A stretch of DNA of 64,000 nt from Sinorhizobium sp. 6-70. GTDB taxonomy: Bacteria; Pseudomonadota; Alphaproteobacteria; Rhizobiales; Rhizobiaceae. A program made the translations under genes and the position numbers. Positions 8,468-17,025 of this stretch are shown piece after piece; the first letter of the stretch is position 1; each line of letters starts with the position of its first letter. The notes under the pieces are model-generated. The model saw only the letters and a list, made by a program, of their open reading frames with translations. It was not told the origin of the DNA and made no database searches. The DNA lies in assembly GCF_030124375.1 (NCBI RefSeq), contig NZ_JASKLS010000001.1:186001-250000 (forward strand), given 5' to 3'.

Positions 8468-10999
8468 GTGACCGAGCCGCACGAACCGATCGACACCGGC
8501 AATAGGCCGACGACACAAGACAGCCTGATGCCTGACGCAGTGGATCAAGTCCCGGCGGGTGTGATCCTTGTCGGCGCAGGCGATCTCATACGCGCCGTCA
8601 ACGCGCCAGCACTCCGAATGCTCGGGCGGACGGCCGAAGAAGTCGTCGGCGCACCGATCACCGCATTGGTTCATGGTGGAGATCTTCCAACAGTCGGTGC
8701 ATTGGAGGGAGCGAAGCCGGCGGTCATTCGCTTCCTCGGTATATCAGGCACGCTTTCCATGCTCGTGTCTCTGACCCGTCTGCCGGCACGGGGAACCGAC
8801 GCGACGACGATACTGACAATGCTTCCGGCCGACAGCCTCGTTTCCGAAATCGCAAGCCTGCGAAAGGACGAGACACGTTGGAAATATGCCCTTGAAAGCG
8901 CCTTGGAAGGCGTCTGGGATCACGACTTCGAAACCGGCAATCTGTTCTATTCTTCGACGTGGCGGCGTCTGCGGGGGTTGCCAGATCACGCGGAGGTCGA
9001 CGGCACGCTGGACAAATGGATCGAAAACGTCCATCCGGACGACCGCGCGCACGTTCTCGCCTGCATCGAGCGGCAAGACTCCGGTGAAGTCCAGTTCAAC
9101 ACGTTCCAATACCGGGAGCGCCATGCGGACGGACGCTGGGTCTGGATCGAGAGCCGCGGGGCATCGGTCTCTTACGGCCCTGACGGCAAGCCGAGTCGCA
9201 TCATCGGCACCGATACCGACATAACCGCGCGCAAGGAAGCGGAGGCCCGGCTCGCGGAGGTTTCGCGCCGCCTGCAATTGGCGCTCGACATTTCGAAGAT
9301 CGGCGTCTTCGAGCACAATCTCGATACCGGCGTTTCGCATTGGGACGAGACCATGTTCAGGATGTATGGCCTGGACCCTGCCGGCCAAGCGCCCTCGTCT
9401 GCCGGTTGGGAGAGCGTCTTGCACCCTGAGGACAAAGCCGCCGCGATCGGACGCGTCGACGACGCGATCGCCAACGGCATGCCTTTCACCAACGCGTTCC
9501 GCATCGTCAGGCCCGATGGAACAGTTCGCCACATTCGCTCCAATGCTGCTTTCCATACCGACCTGGACGGCGCAACGAGGCTCGTTGGCGCCAATTGGGA
9601 CGTGACGGATGATATCGCCCTGCAGGAGGAATTGAGGCGGGCAAAATCCGTTGCCGAGGCGCGCAACTGTGAACTTGAGGCGGCGCGTGTCAGCATCGAG
9701 TACAACGCGCTGCACGATCATCTGACGGATTTGCCGAACCGCCGCTATCTCGATCGGATCCTGACCGAGGCGCCTGTCGTCAACGCCATTCTTCATCTCG
9801 ACCTGGATCGCTTCAAGCAGATCAACGATACGCTCGGCCACCAAGCCGGAGACGCAATGCTCGTTCATGCTGCGACCGTACTGAGGTCACACGCCGAGAG
9901 CGACGATTTCATCGCCCGCATCGGTGGCGACGAATTCGTCATCGTATGCCGCAGCGGCCGCGATTCGACGCAGCTCGCAGAGCTTGCCCGAGGCATCATC
10001 CAGGCATTTCGCCGTCCCGTCCCCTACGCCGGTCAACTGTGCCGCCTCGGCGCGAGCATCGGCGTTGCCCTGGGCGAAGATAGGCTTACCGATCCCAGGC
10101 AACTCTTGATGGACGCCGACATCGCGCTTTATCGCGCCAAGAGCCTCGGACGAGACCGCTTCGAACTCTTTTCCGACGAGATGCAGAACCAGATTCTGAC
10201 TGCAAAGCGGATCGGTGACGAGCTCCGCGAGGCGCTCGAAAAAAGGCAGTTCGTTCCCTATTACCAGCCCCAGTTCGACGCCCGAACTCTGGAAATCACA
10301 GGCGTCGAGACCCTGGTGCGCTGGGACCACCCGGAACGTGGCGTGCTGGCGCCGATGCAGTTCCTGAAAGTCGCCGAAGACATCAATCTTCTCGCAGTAA
10401 TAGACCGGATGGTCGTCGAAATGGCCCATGCCGACTTTCAAAGCTGGCAGCGCCAGGGGCTCGCGGTCCCCAAGATTTCGGTCAATATCTCCTCACGCCG
10501 CCTGCGCGACCCTCAGCTCGTCTCTGACCTGCGACAGATGAACATCCCGCATGGCGTCATGTCGTTCGAGCTGCTCGAGTCGATCTTTCTCGACGAGTTC
10601 GAGGACGAAGTTGCGGAAACGATCGCGGCCTTGAACGCGCTCGGCATCGACATCGAGATCGATGATTTTGGTACCGGTCACGCGTCGATCATCGGACTCC
10701 TCAAACTCAACCCGGCGCGCCTGAAGATCGATCGCGCACTGGTCGGGCCGGTCACTGAAAACAGCAAACAGCAAAAGCTGGTGCGTGCCATCATCGATAT
10801 CGGCCATTCGTTGAACATCAAGGTGGTCGCCGAAGGGGTCGAAACGTGGGCCCACGCCGCACTTCTCGCCGATCTCGGCTGCGACGTCCTGCAAGGCTAT
10901 GCTCTGGCGAAACCAATGAGCCGGCAGGATTTCGAAAAATTTGCCCAAGGCGGCTTCAACGTGCCGCGCACCTTTTCTGAAGCGCGCCGGATACGGTGA
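8468..10999 (+). CDS. PAS-PAS-PAS-GGDEF-EAL cyclic-di-GMP signalling protein
   Basis: An 843-residue cytosolic protein for c-di-GMP turnover. Three PAS-like modules come first (about residues 25-120, 140-260 and 265-390; the second ends in the PAC phrase IIGTDTDITARKEAE), then a GGDEF domain (about 425-580) with intact GGDEF at 486-490, and an EAL domain (about 590-835). In the EAL domain the signature is ETL (614-616), a conservative change at the middle position, while NISSRRL, DDFGTG (732-737), KIDRALV and EGVET are kept. Both activities are therefore plausible. No membrane segments are seen. The GTG start has AGGATCCGGG upstream; an ATG at 8528 is an alternative. Confidence 0.93.
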   Translation: MTEPHEPIDTGNRPTTQDSLMPDAVDQVPAGVILVGAGDLIRAVNAPALRMLGRTAEEVVGAPITALVHGGDLPTVGALEGAKPAVIRFLGISGTLSMLVSLTRLPARGTDATTILTMLPADSLVSEIASLRKDETRWKYALESALEGVWDHDFETGNLFYSSTWRRLRGLPDHAEVDGTLDKWIENVHPDDRAHVLACIERQDSGEVQFNTFQYRERHADGRWVWIESRGASVSYGPDGKPSRIIGTDTDITARKEAEARLAEVSRRLQLALDISKIGVFEHNLDTGVSHWDETMFRMYGLDPAGQAPSSAGWESVLHPEDKAAAIGRVDDAIANGMPFTNAFRIVRPDGTVRHIRSNAAFHTDLDGATRLVGANWDVTDDIALQEELRRAKSVAEARNCELEAARVSIEYNALHDHLTDLPNRRYLDRILTEAPVVNAILHLDLDRFKQINDTLGHQAGDAMLVHAATVLRSHAESDDFIARIGGDEFVIVCRSGRDSTQLAELARGIIQAFRRPVPYAGQLCRLGASIGVALGEDRLTDPRQLLMDADIALYRAKSLGRDRFELFSDEMQNQILTAKRIGDELREALEKRQFVPYYQPQFDARTLEITGVETLVRWDHPERGVLAPMQFLKVAEDINLLAVIDRMVVEMAHADFQSWQRQGLAVPKISVNISSRRLRDPQLVSDLRQMNIPHGVMSFELLESIFLDEFEDEVAETIAALNALGIDIEIDDFGTGHASIIGLLKLNPARLKIDRALVGPVTENSKQQKLVRAIIDIGHSLNIKVVAEGVETWAHAALLADLGCDVLQGYALAKPMSRQDFEKFAQGGFNVPRTFSEARRIR

Positions 11000-11044
11000 C
11001 GCGTCGGCACACTGCACTTCCAGCGTCACGCAGGGCACAAAAAA

Positions 11045-11070
11045 GCCGCCCGATTTTGCTGCCGGGCGGC
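11045..11070. terminator. Bidirectional rho-independent terminator
   Basis: GCCGCCCG (11045-11052) pairs with CGGGCGGC (11063-11070). An A run lies on the left and a T-rich stretch (TTTCTTTTTC) on the right, so it can serve both the GGDEF-EAL gene and the convergent zeta-subunit gene. Confidence 0.85.
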
Positions 11071-11096
11071 GCGTTTCTTTTTCTTGGGTTGCAGGA

Positions 11097-11411
11097 TCAG
11101 TTGTTCTGAACCTGCTCTATCGCTTGGGCGAGAAACTCCATCATCCGCAAGCGGATTTCTTCCTCCGACTTTAGGATGCCGGCAGCGTCGAAATCGGCCT
11201 TGATCTTGCGTACCACGTCTTCGTGGCCGGTCGCCGCGAGGTCGATGGTAATGATTTCCGTCGCGTAGGCTTCCGGATCGGCCTTGTTCAAGAGACCTGC
11301 GGCCCAAAGACCGAGCAGCCTGTTGCGGCGTGCTTCCGCCTTGAACTTCAGCTCTGCGTCCAGTGCAAACTTCGCTTCGAAGCCCTTTTCGCGGTCCTGC
11401 ATCGTCGTCAT
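11097..11411 (-). CDS. DUF1476 protein: F1-ATPase inhibitory zeta subunit homologue
   Basis: A 104-residue all-helical protein of the DUF1476 family. In Paracoccus denitrificans and other alphaproteobacteria this family is the zeta subunit that blocks ATP hydrolysis by the F1Fo ATP synthase; activity in rhizobia may differ. The conserved opening MQDREKGFEAKFALDAELKFKAEARRN is present after MTT, and the C-terminal helix ends LAQAIEQVQNN. I chose the ATG at 11411 because GGGAGA lies nine bases upstream; the TTG at 11417 would leave too little space. It is divergent from purC. Confidence 0.9.
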   Translation of the reverse strand: MTTMQDREKGFEAKFALDAELKFKAEARRNRLLGLWAAGLLNKADPEAYATEIITIDLAATGHEDVVRKIKADFDAAGILKSEEEIRLRMMEFLAQAIEQVQNN

Positions 11412-11473
11412 AAGCAAATCTCCCTCAGAATTCCTTGCCGGAAACAGTTATCGCTATAAACCAAAACACAGTG

Positions 11474-11494
11474 CAAGGCGAAGTTTTCGCCTTG
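11474..11494. repeat. Short perfect inverted repeat in the zeta/purC divergent region
   Basis: CAAGGCGAA (11474-11482) and TTCGCCTTG (11486-11494) form a nine-base stem with a GTT loop. No T run follows on either strand and both neighbouring genes point away, so it is not an ordinary terminator. An operator or leader hairpin is possible. No other copy was noticed in the window. Confidence 0.5.
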
Positions 11495-11635
11495 GTGACT
11501 TTCATGATACCCTAATCTAAATCGGGGGATGGGAAGATACGCCGATTGTGAAATGCGTTCTTTTCAGATATGGACCCGCTGAGAAAATTCCAATTGCGCG
11601 ACCCGAGAGCGCCACCAACCACAGAGATAAACTCC

Positions 11636-12400
11636 ATGAATCGTCGCCGCCGTATCTACGAGGGCAAGGCCAAGATCCTTTACGAGGGTCCGGAACCGGG
11701 CACGCTGATCCAGTTTTTCAAGGATGACGCGACCGCTTTCAACAAGAAGAAGCATGACGTCATCGACGGTAAGGGTGTGCTGAACAACCGGATCTCCGAG
11801 TACATCTTCACGCATCTGAACAAGATCGGCATTCCGACGCATTTCATCCGCCGCCTGAACATGCGCGAGCAGTTGATCAAGGAAGTGGAAATCATTCCGC
11901 TCGAGATCGTCGTGCGCAACGTCGCCGCCGGTTCGCTCGCAAAGCGCCTCGGCATCGAGGAAGGCACTGTGCTGCCGCGCTCGATCATCGAATTCTACTA
12001 CAAGGCCGACGCGCTCGACGACCCGATGGTGTCCGAAGAGCACATCACCGCCTTCGGCTGGGCAAGCCCGCAGGAACTTGATGACATCATGGCGCTTGCC
12101 ATCCGCATCAACGATTTCCTTTCCGGTCTCTTCCTCGGCGTTGGCATCCAACTCGTCGATTTCAAGATCGAATGCGGACGCCTGTTTGAAGGCGACATGA
12201 TGCGCATCGTCCTTGCCGACGAGATTTCTCCGGATAGCTGCCGCCTCTGGGATGTCGAAACCAAGGAAAAAATGGACAAAGACCGGTTCCGCCGCGACAT
12301 GGGCGGTCTCGTCGAAGCCTATCAGGAGGTGGCGCGCCGCCTCGGCATCATCAACGAGAACGAGCCGCCGCGCGGTTCTGGCCCGGTGTTGGTCAAGTAA
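11636..12400 (+). CDS. purC: SAICAR synthetase
   Basis: Phosphoribosylaminoimidazole-succinocarboxamide synthase, which ligates aspartate to CAIR using ATP. The 254-residue length matches the rhizobial short form. Typical phrases are [16 protein letters not shown] (nucleotide-binding strands), [31 protein letters not shown] and the C-terminal [11 protein letters not shown] with [14 protein letters not shown]. The ATG at 11636 places the start directly before the first strand; the longer in-frame start at 11570 adds residues unlike the family. It heads the purC-purS pair; purS starts 17 bases after its stop. Confidence 0.97.
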   Translation: MNRRRRIYEGKAKILYEGPEPGTLIQFFKDDATAFNKKKHDVIDGKGVLNNRISEYIFTHLNKIGIPTHFIRRLNMREQLIKEVEIIPLEIVVRNVAAGSLAKRLGIEEGTVLPRSIIEFYYKADALDDPMVSEEHITAFGWASPQELDDIMALAIRINDFLSGLFLGVGIQLVDFKIECGRLFEGDMMRIVLADEISPDSCRLWDVETKEKMDKDRFRRDMGGLVEAYQEVARRLGIINENEPPRGSGPVLVK

Positions 12401-12417
12401 TTTCGGGGATAATCGAA

Positions 12418-12660
12418 GTGATCAAAGCACGCGTGACCGTGACGCTCAAAAACGGCGTTCTCGATCCTCAGGGCAAGGCAATCGAGGGTGCGCTCGGGGC
12501 GCTCGGGTTTAACGGCATCGGGCAGGTTCGCCAGGGCAAGGTCTTCGATCTGCAGATCGAAACGGCAGACAAGGCCAAGGCGGAAGCCGACCTCAAGGCC
12601 ATGTGCGAGAAGCTGCTGGCCAATACTGTCATTGAAAACTACACCATCTCCCTCGCCTGA
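12418..12660 (+). CDS. purS: Phosphoribosylformylglycinamidine synthase subunit PurS
   Basis: The small subunit (80 residues) that bridges PurQ and small-type PurL in FGAM synthetase. The opening IKARVTVTLKNGVLDPQGKAIEGALGAL, the GFNGIGQVRQGKVFDL middle and the C-terminal ANTVIENYTI are diagnostic. Translation starts at GTG (12418), the only start consistent with the family N-terminus, with CGGGGATAA upstream. It directly follows purC. The gap to purQ (219 bases) is occupied mostly by a palindromic repeat element. Confidence 0.96.
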   Translation: MIKARVTVTLKNGVLDPQGKAIEGALGALGFNGIGQVRQGKVFDLQIETADKAKAEADLKAMCEKLLANTVIENYTISLA

Positions 12661-12712
12661 CGGCGGGGGAATGGCCTCCGCTGGCGATCCGCTGGTCGCC
12701 TGCGTGCTGCAT

Positions 12713-12811
12713 GTCGCCTTAAATCGACAGCGATTCAAGGACAAAGACATGCCAGCAAATCAAAGTGCTACAGCGACCTTTGCACGTCTGATAAGACGTG
12801 CGGCGCTGTAG
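12713..12811 (+). repeat. RIME-like bipartite palindromic repeat, full copy 1
   Basis: Two adjacent palindromes make up about 99 bases. The first is CCTTAAATCG/CGATTCAAGG; the second is bounded by CTACAGCG (12768-12775) and CGCTGTAG (12804-12811) with an inner stem GCACGTCT/AGACGTGC. A second full copy is at 47481-47576 and a half copy at 17026-17070. The two-palindrome design and sequence resemble the Rhizobium-specific intergenic mosaic element RIME of Sinorhizobium; I name it by recall, not by search. It sits between purS and purQ. Confidence 0.85.
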
Positions 12812-12879
12812 GTCCACTGTGCATTGAAACCGCCTCGACCTGCTCAGGCGCCGAGGCCAAGGCAAGGTATGTACGTCCC

Positions 12880-13551
12880 ATGAAGTCTGCCGTCGTCCAG
12901 CTCCCCGGTCTCAACCGCGATCGCGACATGATTGCGGCGCTCACCAAGATCTCCGGCCATAAGCCTGTGACCGTTTGGCAGACGGAAACGGAAATTCCGG
13001 ATGTCGACCTGATCGTCATACCCGGTGGCTTTTCCTACGGCGACTATCTGCGCTGCGGTGCGATCGCCGCGCGCATGCCGGTAATGCAGGCGATTAAGGC
13101 CAAGGCCGATCAGGGCGTCAAGGTTCTCGGCGTCTGCAACGGGTTCCAGATCCTGCTTGAAGCGGGCCTCTTGCCTGGGGCCCTGATGCGCAATGCTTCG
13201 CTGAAGTTCGTCTGCCGTGAGGTCAAGCTCGAAGTCGTCAACGCCGACACGTATTTCACGCGCGCCTATTCGAAGGGCCAGGTCATCCGCAGCCCCGTTG
13301 CCCATCACGACGGCAACTATTTCGCCGATGCAGAGACACTGAAGGCGATCGAGGGCAGCGGCCAGGTTGTGTTCCGTTACGCAGAAGGCACCAATCCGAA
13401 CGGATCGATCAACGACATTGCCGGCGTCATGAACGCGAAAGGCAACGTGCTCGGGATGATGCCGCATCCGGAAAACCTGATCGAGGCGGCACATGGCGGC
13501 TCGGACGGACGCGGGATATTCGCCTCCGCCCTCGACGTAATCGCTGCTTAA
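12880..13551 (+). CDS. purQ: Phosphoribosylformylglycinamidine synthase subunit PurQ
   Basis: The glutaminase subunit (223 residues) of FGAM synthetase. It is a class I glutamine amidotransferase with nucleophile C86 in GVCNGFQ and the catalytic His196 in MPHPENLIE, followed by the usual acid residue. The N-terminus [17 protein letters not shown] and the oxyanion-strand phrase [18 protein letters not shown] are typical. It acts with PurS (just upstream) and PurL (3.6 kb downstream). The repeat element between purS and purQ may affect the level of the joint transcript. Confidence 0.97.
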   Translation: MKSAVVQLPGLNRDRDMIAALTKISGHKPVTVWQTETEIPDVDLIVIPGGFSYGDYLRCGAIAARMPVMQAIKAKADQGVKVLGVCNGFQILLEAGLLPGALMRNASLKFVCREVKLEVVNADTYFTRAYSKGQVIRSPVAHHDGNYFADAETLKAIEGSGQVVFRYAEGTNPNGSINDIAGVMNAKGNVLGMMPHPENLIEAAHGGSDGRGIFASALDVIAA

Positions 13552-13606
13552 CCATCGCGCTGATAGAAGACGGCCTCCCGCCACCGACCGACGATCGAGA
13601 CCGCCG

Positions 13607-14014
13607 ATGCCTTCATTTTCCTCCGCACGCCTCACCGCGCTTGCCTGTGCCGCCGCGAGCTTCACGCTTGTCGCCGGTTGCCAATCGAATCGTCCGGCAA
13701 CGCCCGCGGCGAGTTCCGCCGCGTTGCCGACCATGGAGCGCGTGGCGCTCGGCGCCAATGGTTGCTGGTTCAAGTCGGGCGACCCGGCCTTCAAGGCCTA
13801 TCGCCTCGCCCCGGAACTCAACTCCTTCTCGGGCCGTCCGCGCATCCTGATCGTGCCGCGCAAGTCGCCCGAGGCGCGTCCGCTCGCGGTCATTCAGGCA
13901 GAAGGGCACCCCGCCCGCCTGCAGGCTTTCGGTCCGCTCCTCAGCGAGTCTGTCGGCACGCGCATAACGACGGATGTGCGCCGTTGGGCGGCCGGCGATG
14001 AGGGCTGCAGTTGA
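13607..14014 (+). CDS. Predicted small lipoprotein, unknown function
   Basis: A 135-residue protein with a lipoprotein signal: hydrophobic stretch LTALACAAASFTLVAG followed by the lipid-accepting C25 (lipobox LVAGC). A Pro/Ala/Ser linker leads to a compact domain (MERVALGANGCWFKSGDPAFKAYRLAPELNSFSGRPRILIVPR) with two further Cys residues (GCWF and the C-terminal EGCS) that could pair. I do not recognise a named family. It is 55 bases downstream of purQ on the same strand and convergent with the DUF1330 gene. Confidence 0.78.
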   Translation: MPSFSSARLTALACAAASFTLVAGCQSNRPATPAASSAALPTMERVALGANGCWFKSGDPAFKAYRLAPELNSFSGRPRILIVPRKSPEARPLAVIQAEGHPARLQAFGPLLSESVGTRITTDVRRWAAGDEGCS

Positions 14015-14051
14015 TCGTAGGTCGCCGGGATCCCGCTCAAGGACCTGGCGG

Positions 14052-14348
14052 CTATGGGTTGTCATAACCTTCGACGATCGCCAGATCCATCTCCGACTTG
14101 CCCTGCCTCAGCGCCATAGCTTTCGCATACTCGGGCGAACGATAGCACTCCAGCGCCGCGCTGTAGGTGGGGAACTCGATCAAGACAATGCGCGAACGCA
14201 TCTTTCCCTCGGGCGTCTCGCGTTGACCACCGCGGGCGAGAAAGCGTGCACCATACTTTCGAAAGGCATTCGCATTCTCCGCAATGTAGGCCTTGTACCC
14301 CTCCGGGTCGGTAATATCGACGGAGGCAACCCAGTATCCTTTCGACAT
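14052..14348 (-). CDS. DUF1330 family protein
   Basis: A 98-residue protein of the DUF1330 family, small ferredoxin-like alpha/beta proteins related to dimeric alpha-beta barrel enzymes, function unknown. Characteristic features are the opening GYWVASVDITDPEGYKAYIAEN, then FLARGGQRE, RIVLIEFPTYSAALECYRSPEYAKAMALR, ending in IVEGYDNP. The ATG at 14348 is preceded by GGGAGAAGAG, which decides against the longer in-frame start at 14369. Confidence 0.88.
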   Translation of the reverse strand: MSKGYWVASVDITDPEGYKAYIAENANAFRKYGARFLARGGQRETPEGKMRSRIVLIEFPTYSAALECYRSPEYAKAMALRQGKSEMDLAIVEGYDNP

Positions 14349-14461
14349 CGCTCTTCTCCCATTCCCCAAGGAAACATGCAGCAGACCGTGTGGGGAAGGA
14401 ACAATACCATCCCGGCGGCCCTGGCGACATATGCCGCCGGAGGCCGAGAACCGCGTATCGC

Positions 14462-14722
14462 CTACAAGAATCGCGAGCGCCAGAATGGTAGGGCTGCCTC
14501 GCGCCGTGCTTCCTCTTCCGTCACGCCGATATCGTCGAGTTGGTGCCTGCTCAGTTCGTCAAGCGCGAGGCGACTGCGCCTCACCGCCGCCAGTGCGCAA
14601 TAGCGGCGCCAGAGCCGCGAGAACACATTTCGTGCCTGCCGCTGATGCTCGCAGGCGAAGTGCGCGTTGGGGGGCGCCACCGCCCGCGGTCGCAAGGATT
14701 GAATCGCAACGATTGTATTCAT
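14462..14722 (-). CDS. DUF1127 (YjiS-like) small protein
   Basis: An 86-residue basic protein whose C-terminal half is a DUF1127 domain: RRSRLALDELSRHQLDDIGVTEEEARREAALPFW, with the typical L-x-x-L-S-x-x-x-L-x-D-I-G-V pattern. DUF1127 proteins in Agrobacterium and other alphaproteobacteria influence RNA turnover and metabolism; the role of this copy is unknown. The N-terminal half is not conserved in a way I recognise. An ATG at 14731 gives three more residues. It is divergent from a MocR regulator, 92 bases apart, and the two probably share control sequences. Confidence 0.85.
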   Translation of the reverse strand: MNTIVAIQSLRPRAVAPPNAHFACEHQRQARNVFSRLWRRYCALAAVRRSRLALDELSRHQLDDIGVTEEEARREAALPFWRSRFL

Positions 14723-14811
14723 TGTAAACATTGTCCATTGCCATTGTATCTATTTCACCTATCGATCTAGAGATAATTGACACGGATGGCGATGCAATAT
14801 AGACAATTGTC
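14712..14811. promoter_or_regulatory. ATTGT direct repeats and a GACAATTGTC palindrome upstream of mocR-type gene
   Basis: ATTGT occurs at 14712, 14721, 14730 and 14743 (first three spaced by nine bases), and the perfect palindrome GACAATTGTC (14802-14811) lies three bases before the MocR-type start. A TTGACA at 14777-14782 with TATAGA at 14798-14803 could be a promoter (short 15-base spacer), which would give a nearly leaderless transcript; no ribosome site is visible. MocR proteins commonly bind direct repeats in such divergent regions. Binding here is inference. Confidence 0.45.
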
Positions 14812-14814
14812 ACT

Positions 14815-16233
14815 ATGACAACTTGGCTGCCCGATATACAGCAGGGCCAAGGCCCCCTCTACGCCCGGATCGCCGATCAGATCGAAGACGCGATCGGCAG
14901 CGGGACCTTGCCTGTGGGAACGAAGCTGCCGCCGCAGCGCAATCTTGCCTTCGACATAGGCGTGACGATCGGCACGATCGGTCGAGCCTACAACATTGTC
15001 CGCGAACGAGGACTCGTCAGCGGAGAAGTCGGCCGCGGCACCTATGTCCTCGATCGCCCGGAAAGCCGCCCACCCGAGCAGGCCGATCCCCTGACGACTT
15101 CGTTGGCCGGAACGCGGCCGATCAATGCGCCGCCGGGCAAGTTGCGGTTCGACAGCACGGCCGCGCCCGACGTCGGACAGGGTGACGTTCTGGCGAAATT
15201 GCTGGGTGACATCAGCCGCGAGCACCATGCGGACATTGCGAGTTATGCCCGCAATTTCCCCGACGATTGGTTCGAGGCGGGGTGCCAATGGCTCGCGCGC
15301 GGCAATTTCCGACCGGAACCCGACCGCATCGTGCCGACGCTCGGCGCCCATGCAGCCGTCATCGCCGTGATCTCCGCCGTCACCTCGCCTGGCGACCGGA
15401 TTGCGTTCGAAACATTGACCTATTCGCAGGTCAGCCGCAGTGCGGGCCTGATCGGCCGTCGGACGGCACTGGTGGAAAGCGACGAATTCGGCCTCGTTCC
15501 GGACGATTTCGAACGCGTTTGCGCCCAGCAGCATCCGAAACTTGTCTTCCTCATGCCGAGCGCCCAGAACCCGACCGTGGCCGTCATGCCGTTGGACAGG
15601 CGCTTGGCGGTGGCCGAGATCGCGCGAAAGTACGGCGTCTGGCTCGTCGAGGATGAAGTTTACGGTTCGATGACCGGCGACCGGGTGCCGCTGCTGGCGG
15701 AACTGGCACCAGAGCGGACCTTCCTCGTTGGCGGCCTGTCGAAATCCGTCGCGGCCGGCGTGCGTGGCGGCTGGGTCGCCTGCCCGCCGAACTTCAGCCA
15801 GCGCATCCGCATCGCGCACAAGATGGTGAGCGGCGGTCTTCCCTTCATTCTCGCCGAGCTTTGCGCGCGCTTGGTTCTTTCCGGCGCCGCATCCGCCTTG
15901 CGCAACCGCGCCGTCGAGGAAATCACCGCGCGTGAAACGATGGCGCGCGAAATCTTCTCCGGACTCGATTTCACTTCCCATCCGAAGGTGCCCTTTCTCT
16001 GGCTGAAGCTGCCGGATCCCTGGCTTTCGGGAACCTTCAAGCAGGCGGCGCTGCAGGAGGGCGTGCTCGTCGACGACGAGGACGAGTTCAAGGCGGGGCG
16101 CGCCGAGCGCGCTTTCCACCGCATTCGCGTCGGCTTTTCTTCGCCGCCCGAGCGGTCCGAAGTGCAGAGAGGATTTCAGGTCCTGCGGCGGCTGCTCGAC
16201 AGCGGCCGCACCGGCTACGACAGCTTTGATTGA
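14815..16233 (+). CDS. MocR-type regulator (GntR wHTH plus aminotransferase domain)
   Basis: A 472-residue transcription factor with an N-terminal GntR winged helix (about residues 10-80: GPLYARIADQIEDAIGSGTLPVGTKLPPQRNLA, then GRAYNIVRERGLVSGEVGRGTYV) and a C-terminal fold-type I aminotransferase domain. The PLP lysine is in VGGLSKSVAAGVRGGWVA, the LVEDEVYG Asp/Tyr motif is present, and PSAQNPT matches the family. Such proteins sense PLP, amino acids or polyamines. The divergent DUF1127 gene is the obvious candidate target. It ends about 90 bases before a lipid A deacylase-like gene. Confidence 0.92.
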   Translation: MTTWLPDIQQGQGPLYARIADQIEDAIGSGTLPVGTKLPPQRNLAFDIGVTIGTIGRAYNIVRERGLVSGEVGRGTYVLDRPESRPPEQADPLTTSLAGTRPINAPPGKLRFDSTAAPDVGQGDVLAKLLGDISREHHADIASYARNFPDDWFEAGCQWLARGNFRPEPDRIVPTLGAHAAVIAVISAVTSPGDRIAFETLTYSQVSRSAGLIGRRTALVESDEFGLVPDDFERVCAQQHPKLVFLMPSAQNPTVAVMPLDRRLAVAEIARKYGVWLVEDEVYGSMTGDRVPLLAELAPERTFLVGGLSKSVAAGVRGGWVACPPNFSQRIRIAHKMVSGGLPFILAELCARLVLSGAASALRNRAVEEITARETMAREIFSGLDFTSHPKVPFLWLKLPDPWLSGTFKQAALQEGVLVDDEDEFKAGRAERAFHRIRVGFSSPPERSEVQRGFQVLRRLLDSGRTGYDSFD

Positions 16234-16319
16234 AATCAATTTTTGGAGGTGACTTTCGCGCAAGCCGCGGCAATCTATTGCTGTGCTGCGTAAAATTGAT
16301 TCGGTTGAAGGATTTTTAC

Positions 16320-16910
16320 ATGGCGCATCCACGCTCGTTCGCAGGTCAGGGCAAGTTTTCCCATTTCGCAGTTGCCCTGCTCTTTTCGACCGGGCTGGCA
16401 GGCGCATCCCAAGCGGAGGCGGCAGAAGGCATTTTCGATGAAATGCGCTTCGGCGCCACCACATCGATCGGCAACGGCGACAATCACGAAAGCGGCGTCT
16501 TTCCGTCCTTCACGATCTTCTTCGATCCTCTCGGGGCCGGCAGCGCCACCGGCATTGCGGAGAAGCTCCTGCGGCCGCGTATTCACGCCGGCGCGTCGAT
16601 CGCAACCTCCTCCAGCGGCGTCAACGAGGTCTATGGCGGTTTCAGCTGGAATGCCGATCTCACTGAACGGCTTTTTCTCGAACTTGGCGTAGGTGCCACC
16701 GTTCACGATGGTGACTTGAACGATGACGGCACGAGCGGACCGAAGCTCGGCTGCCGTCTGCTGTTTCGCGAATACGCGGCTGCCGGCTATCGCTTCGACA
16801 ATCATTGGAATCTCTCGGCCACGCTTGAACACGCCTCGAATGCCGATCTTTGCAACGGTCCCAATGACGGCCTGACGCGTGCAGGCCTGATGCTCGGCTA
16901 CAAATTTTGA
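16320..16910 (+). CDS. PagL-like lipid A 3-O-deacylase (outer membrane)
   Basis: A 196-residue protein with a signal peptide (HFAVALLFSTGLAGASQAEA) and alternating beta-strand pattern ending in the aromatic MLGYKF, as in outer-membrane barrels. The C-terminal EHASNADLCNGPNDGL resembles the PagL active-site region: H171 and S173 match the catalytic His-x-Ser; D183 stands near the position of the catalytic Glu, which I cannot confirm. PagL removes the 3-O acyl chain from lipid A, and rhizobial lipid A is known to be 3-O-deacylated in part. The ATG at 16320 has GAAGGA eight bases upstream; the longer ORF overlaps the mocR-type stop. Confidence 0.78.
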   Translation: MAHPRSFAGQGKFSHFAVALLFSTGLAGASQAEAAEGIFDEMRFGATTSIGNGDNHESGVFPSFTIFFDPLGAGSATGIAEKLLRPRIHAGASIATSSSGVNEVYGGFSWNADLTERLFLELGVGATVHDGDLNDDGTSGPKLGCRLLFREYAAAGYRFDNHWNLSATLEHASNADLCNGPNDGLTRAGLMLGYKF

Positions 16911-17025
16911 CGCTGCGAATTTTCTCCCGTCGTCCCCGGAAACGCGCTCCGGCGCCCTGTTGATCGACCTTATTTTTCTGTCGCGCCGCGTCGCAGCATA
17001 GGCTAAAGAAGCCGCAAAGCGCCCC

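Noticed and set aside
12750..12811. Small ORF ending in [19 protein letters not shown] peptide
   Set aside because: It is the translation of the palindromic repeat, recurring wherever the element occurs; not a gene.
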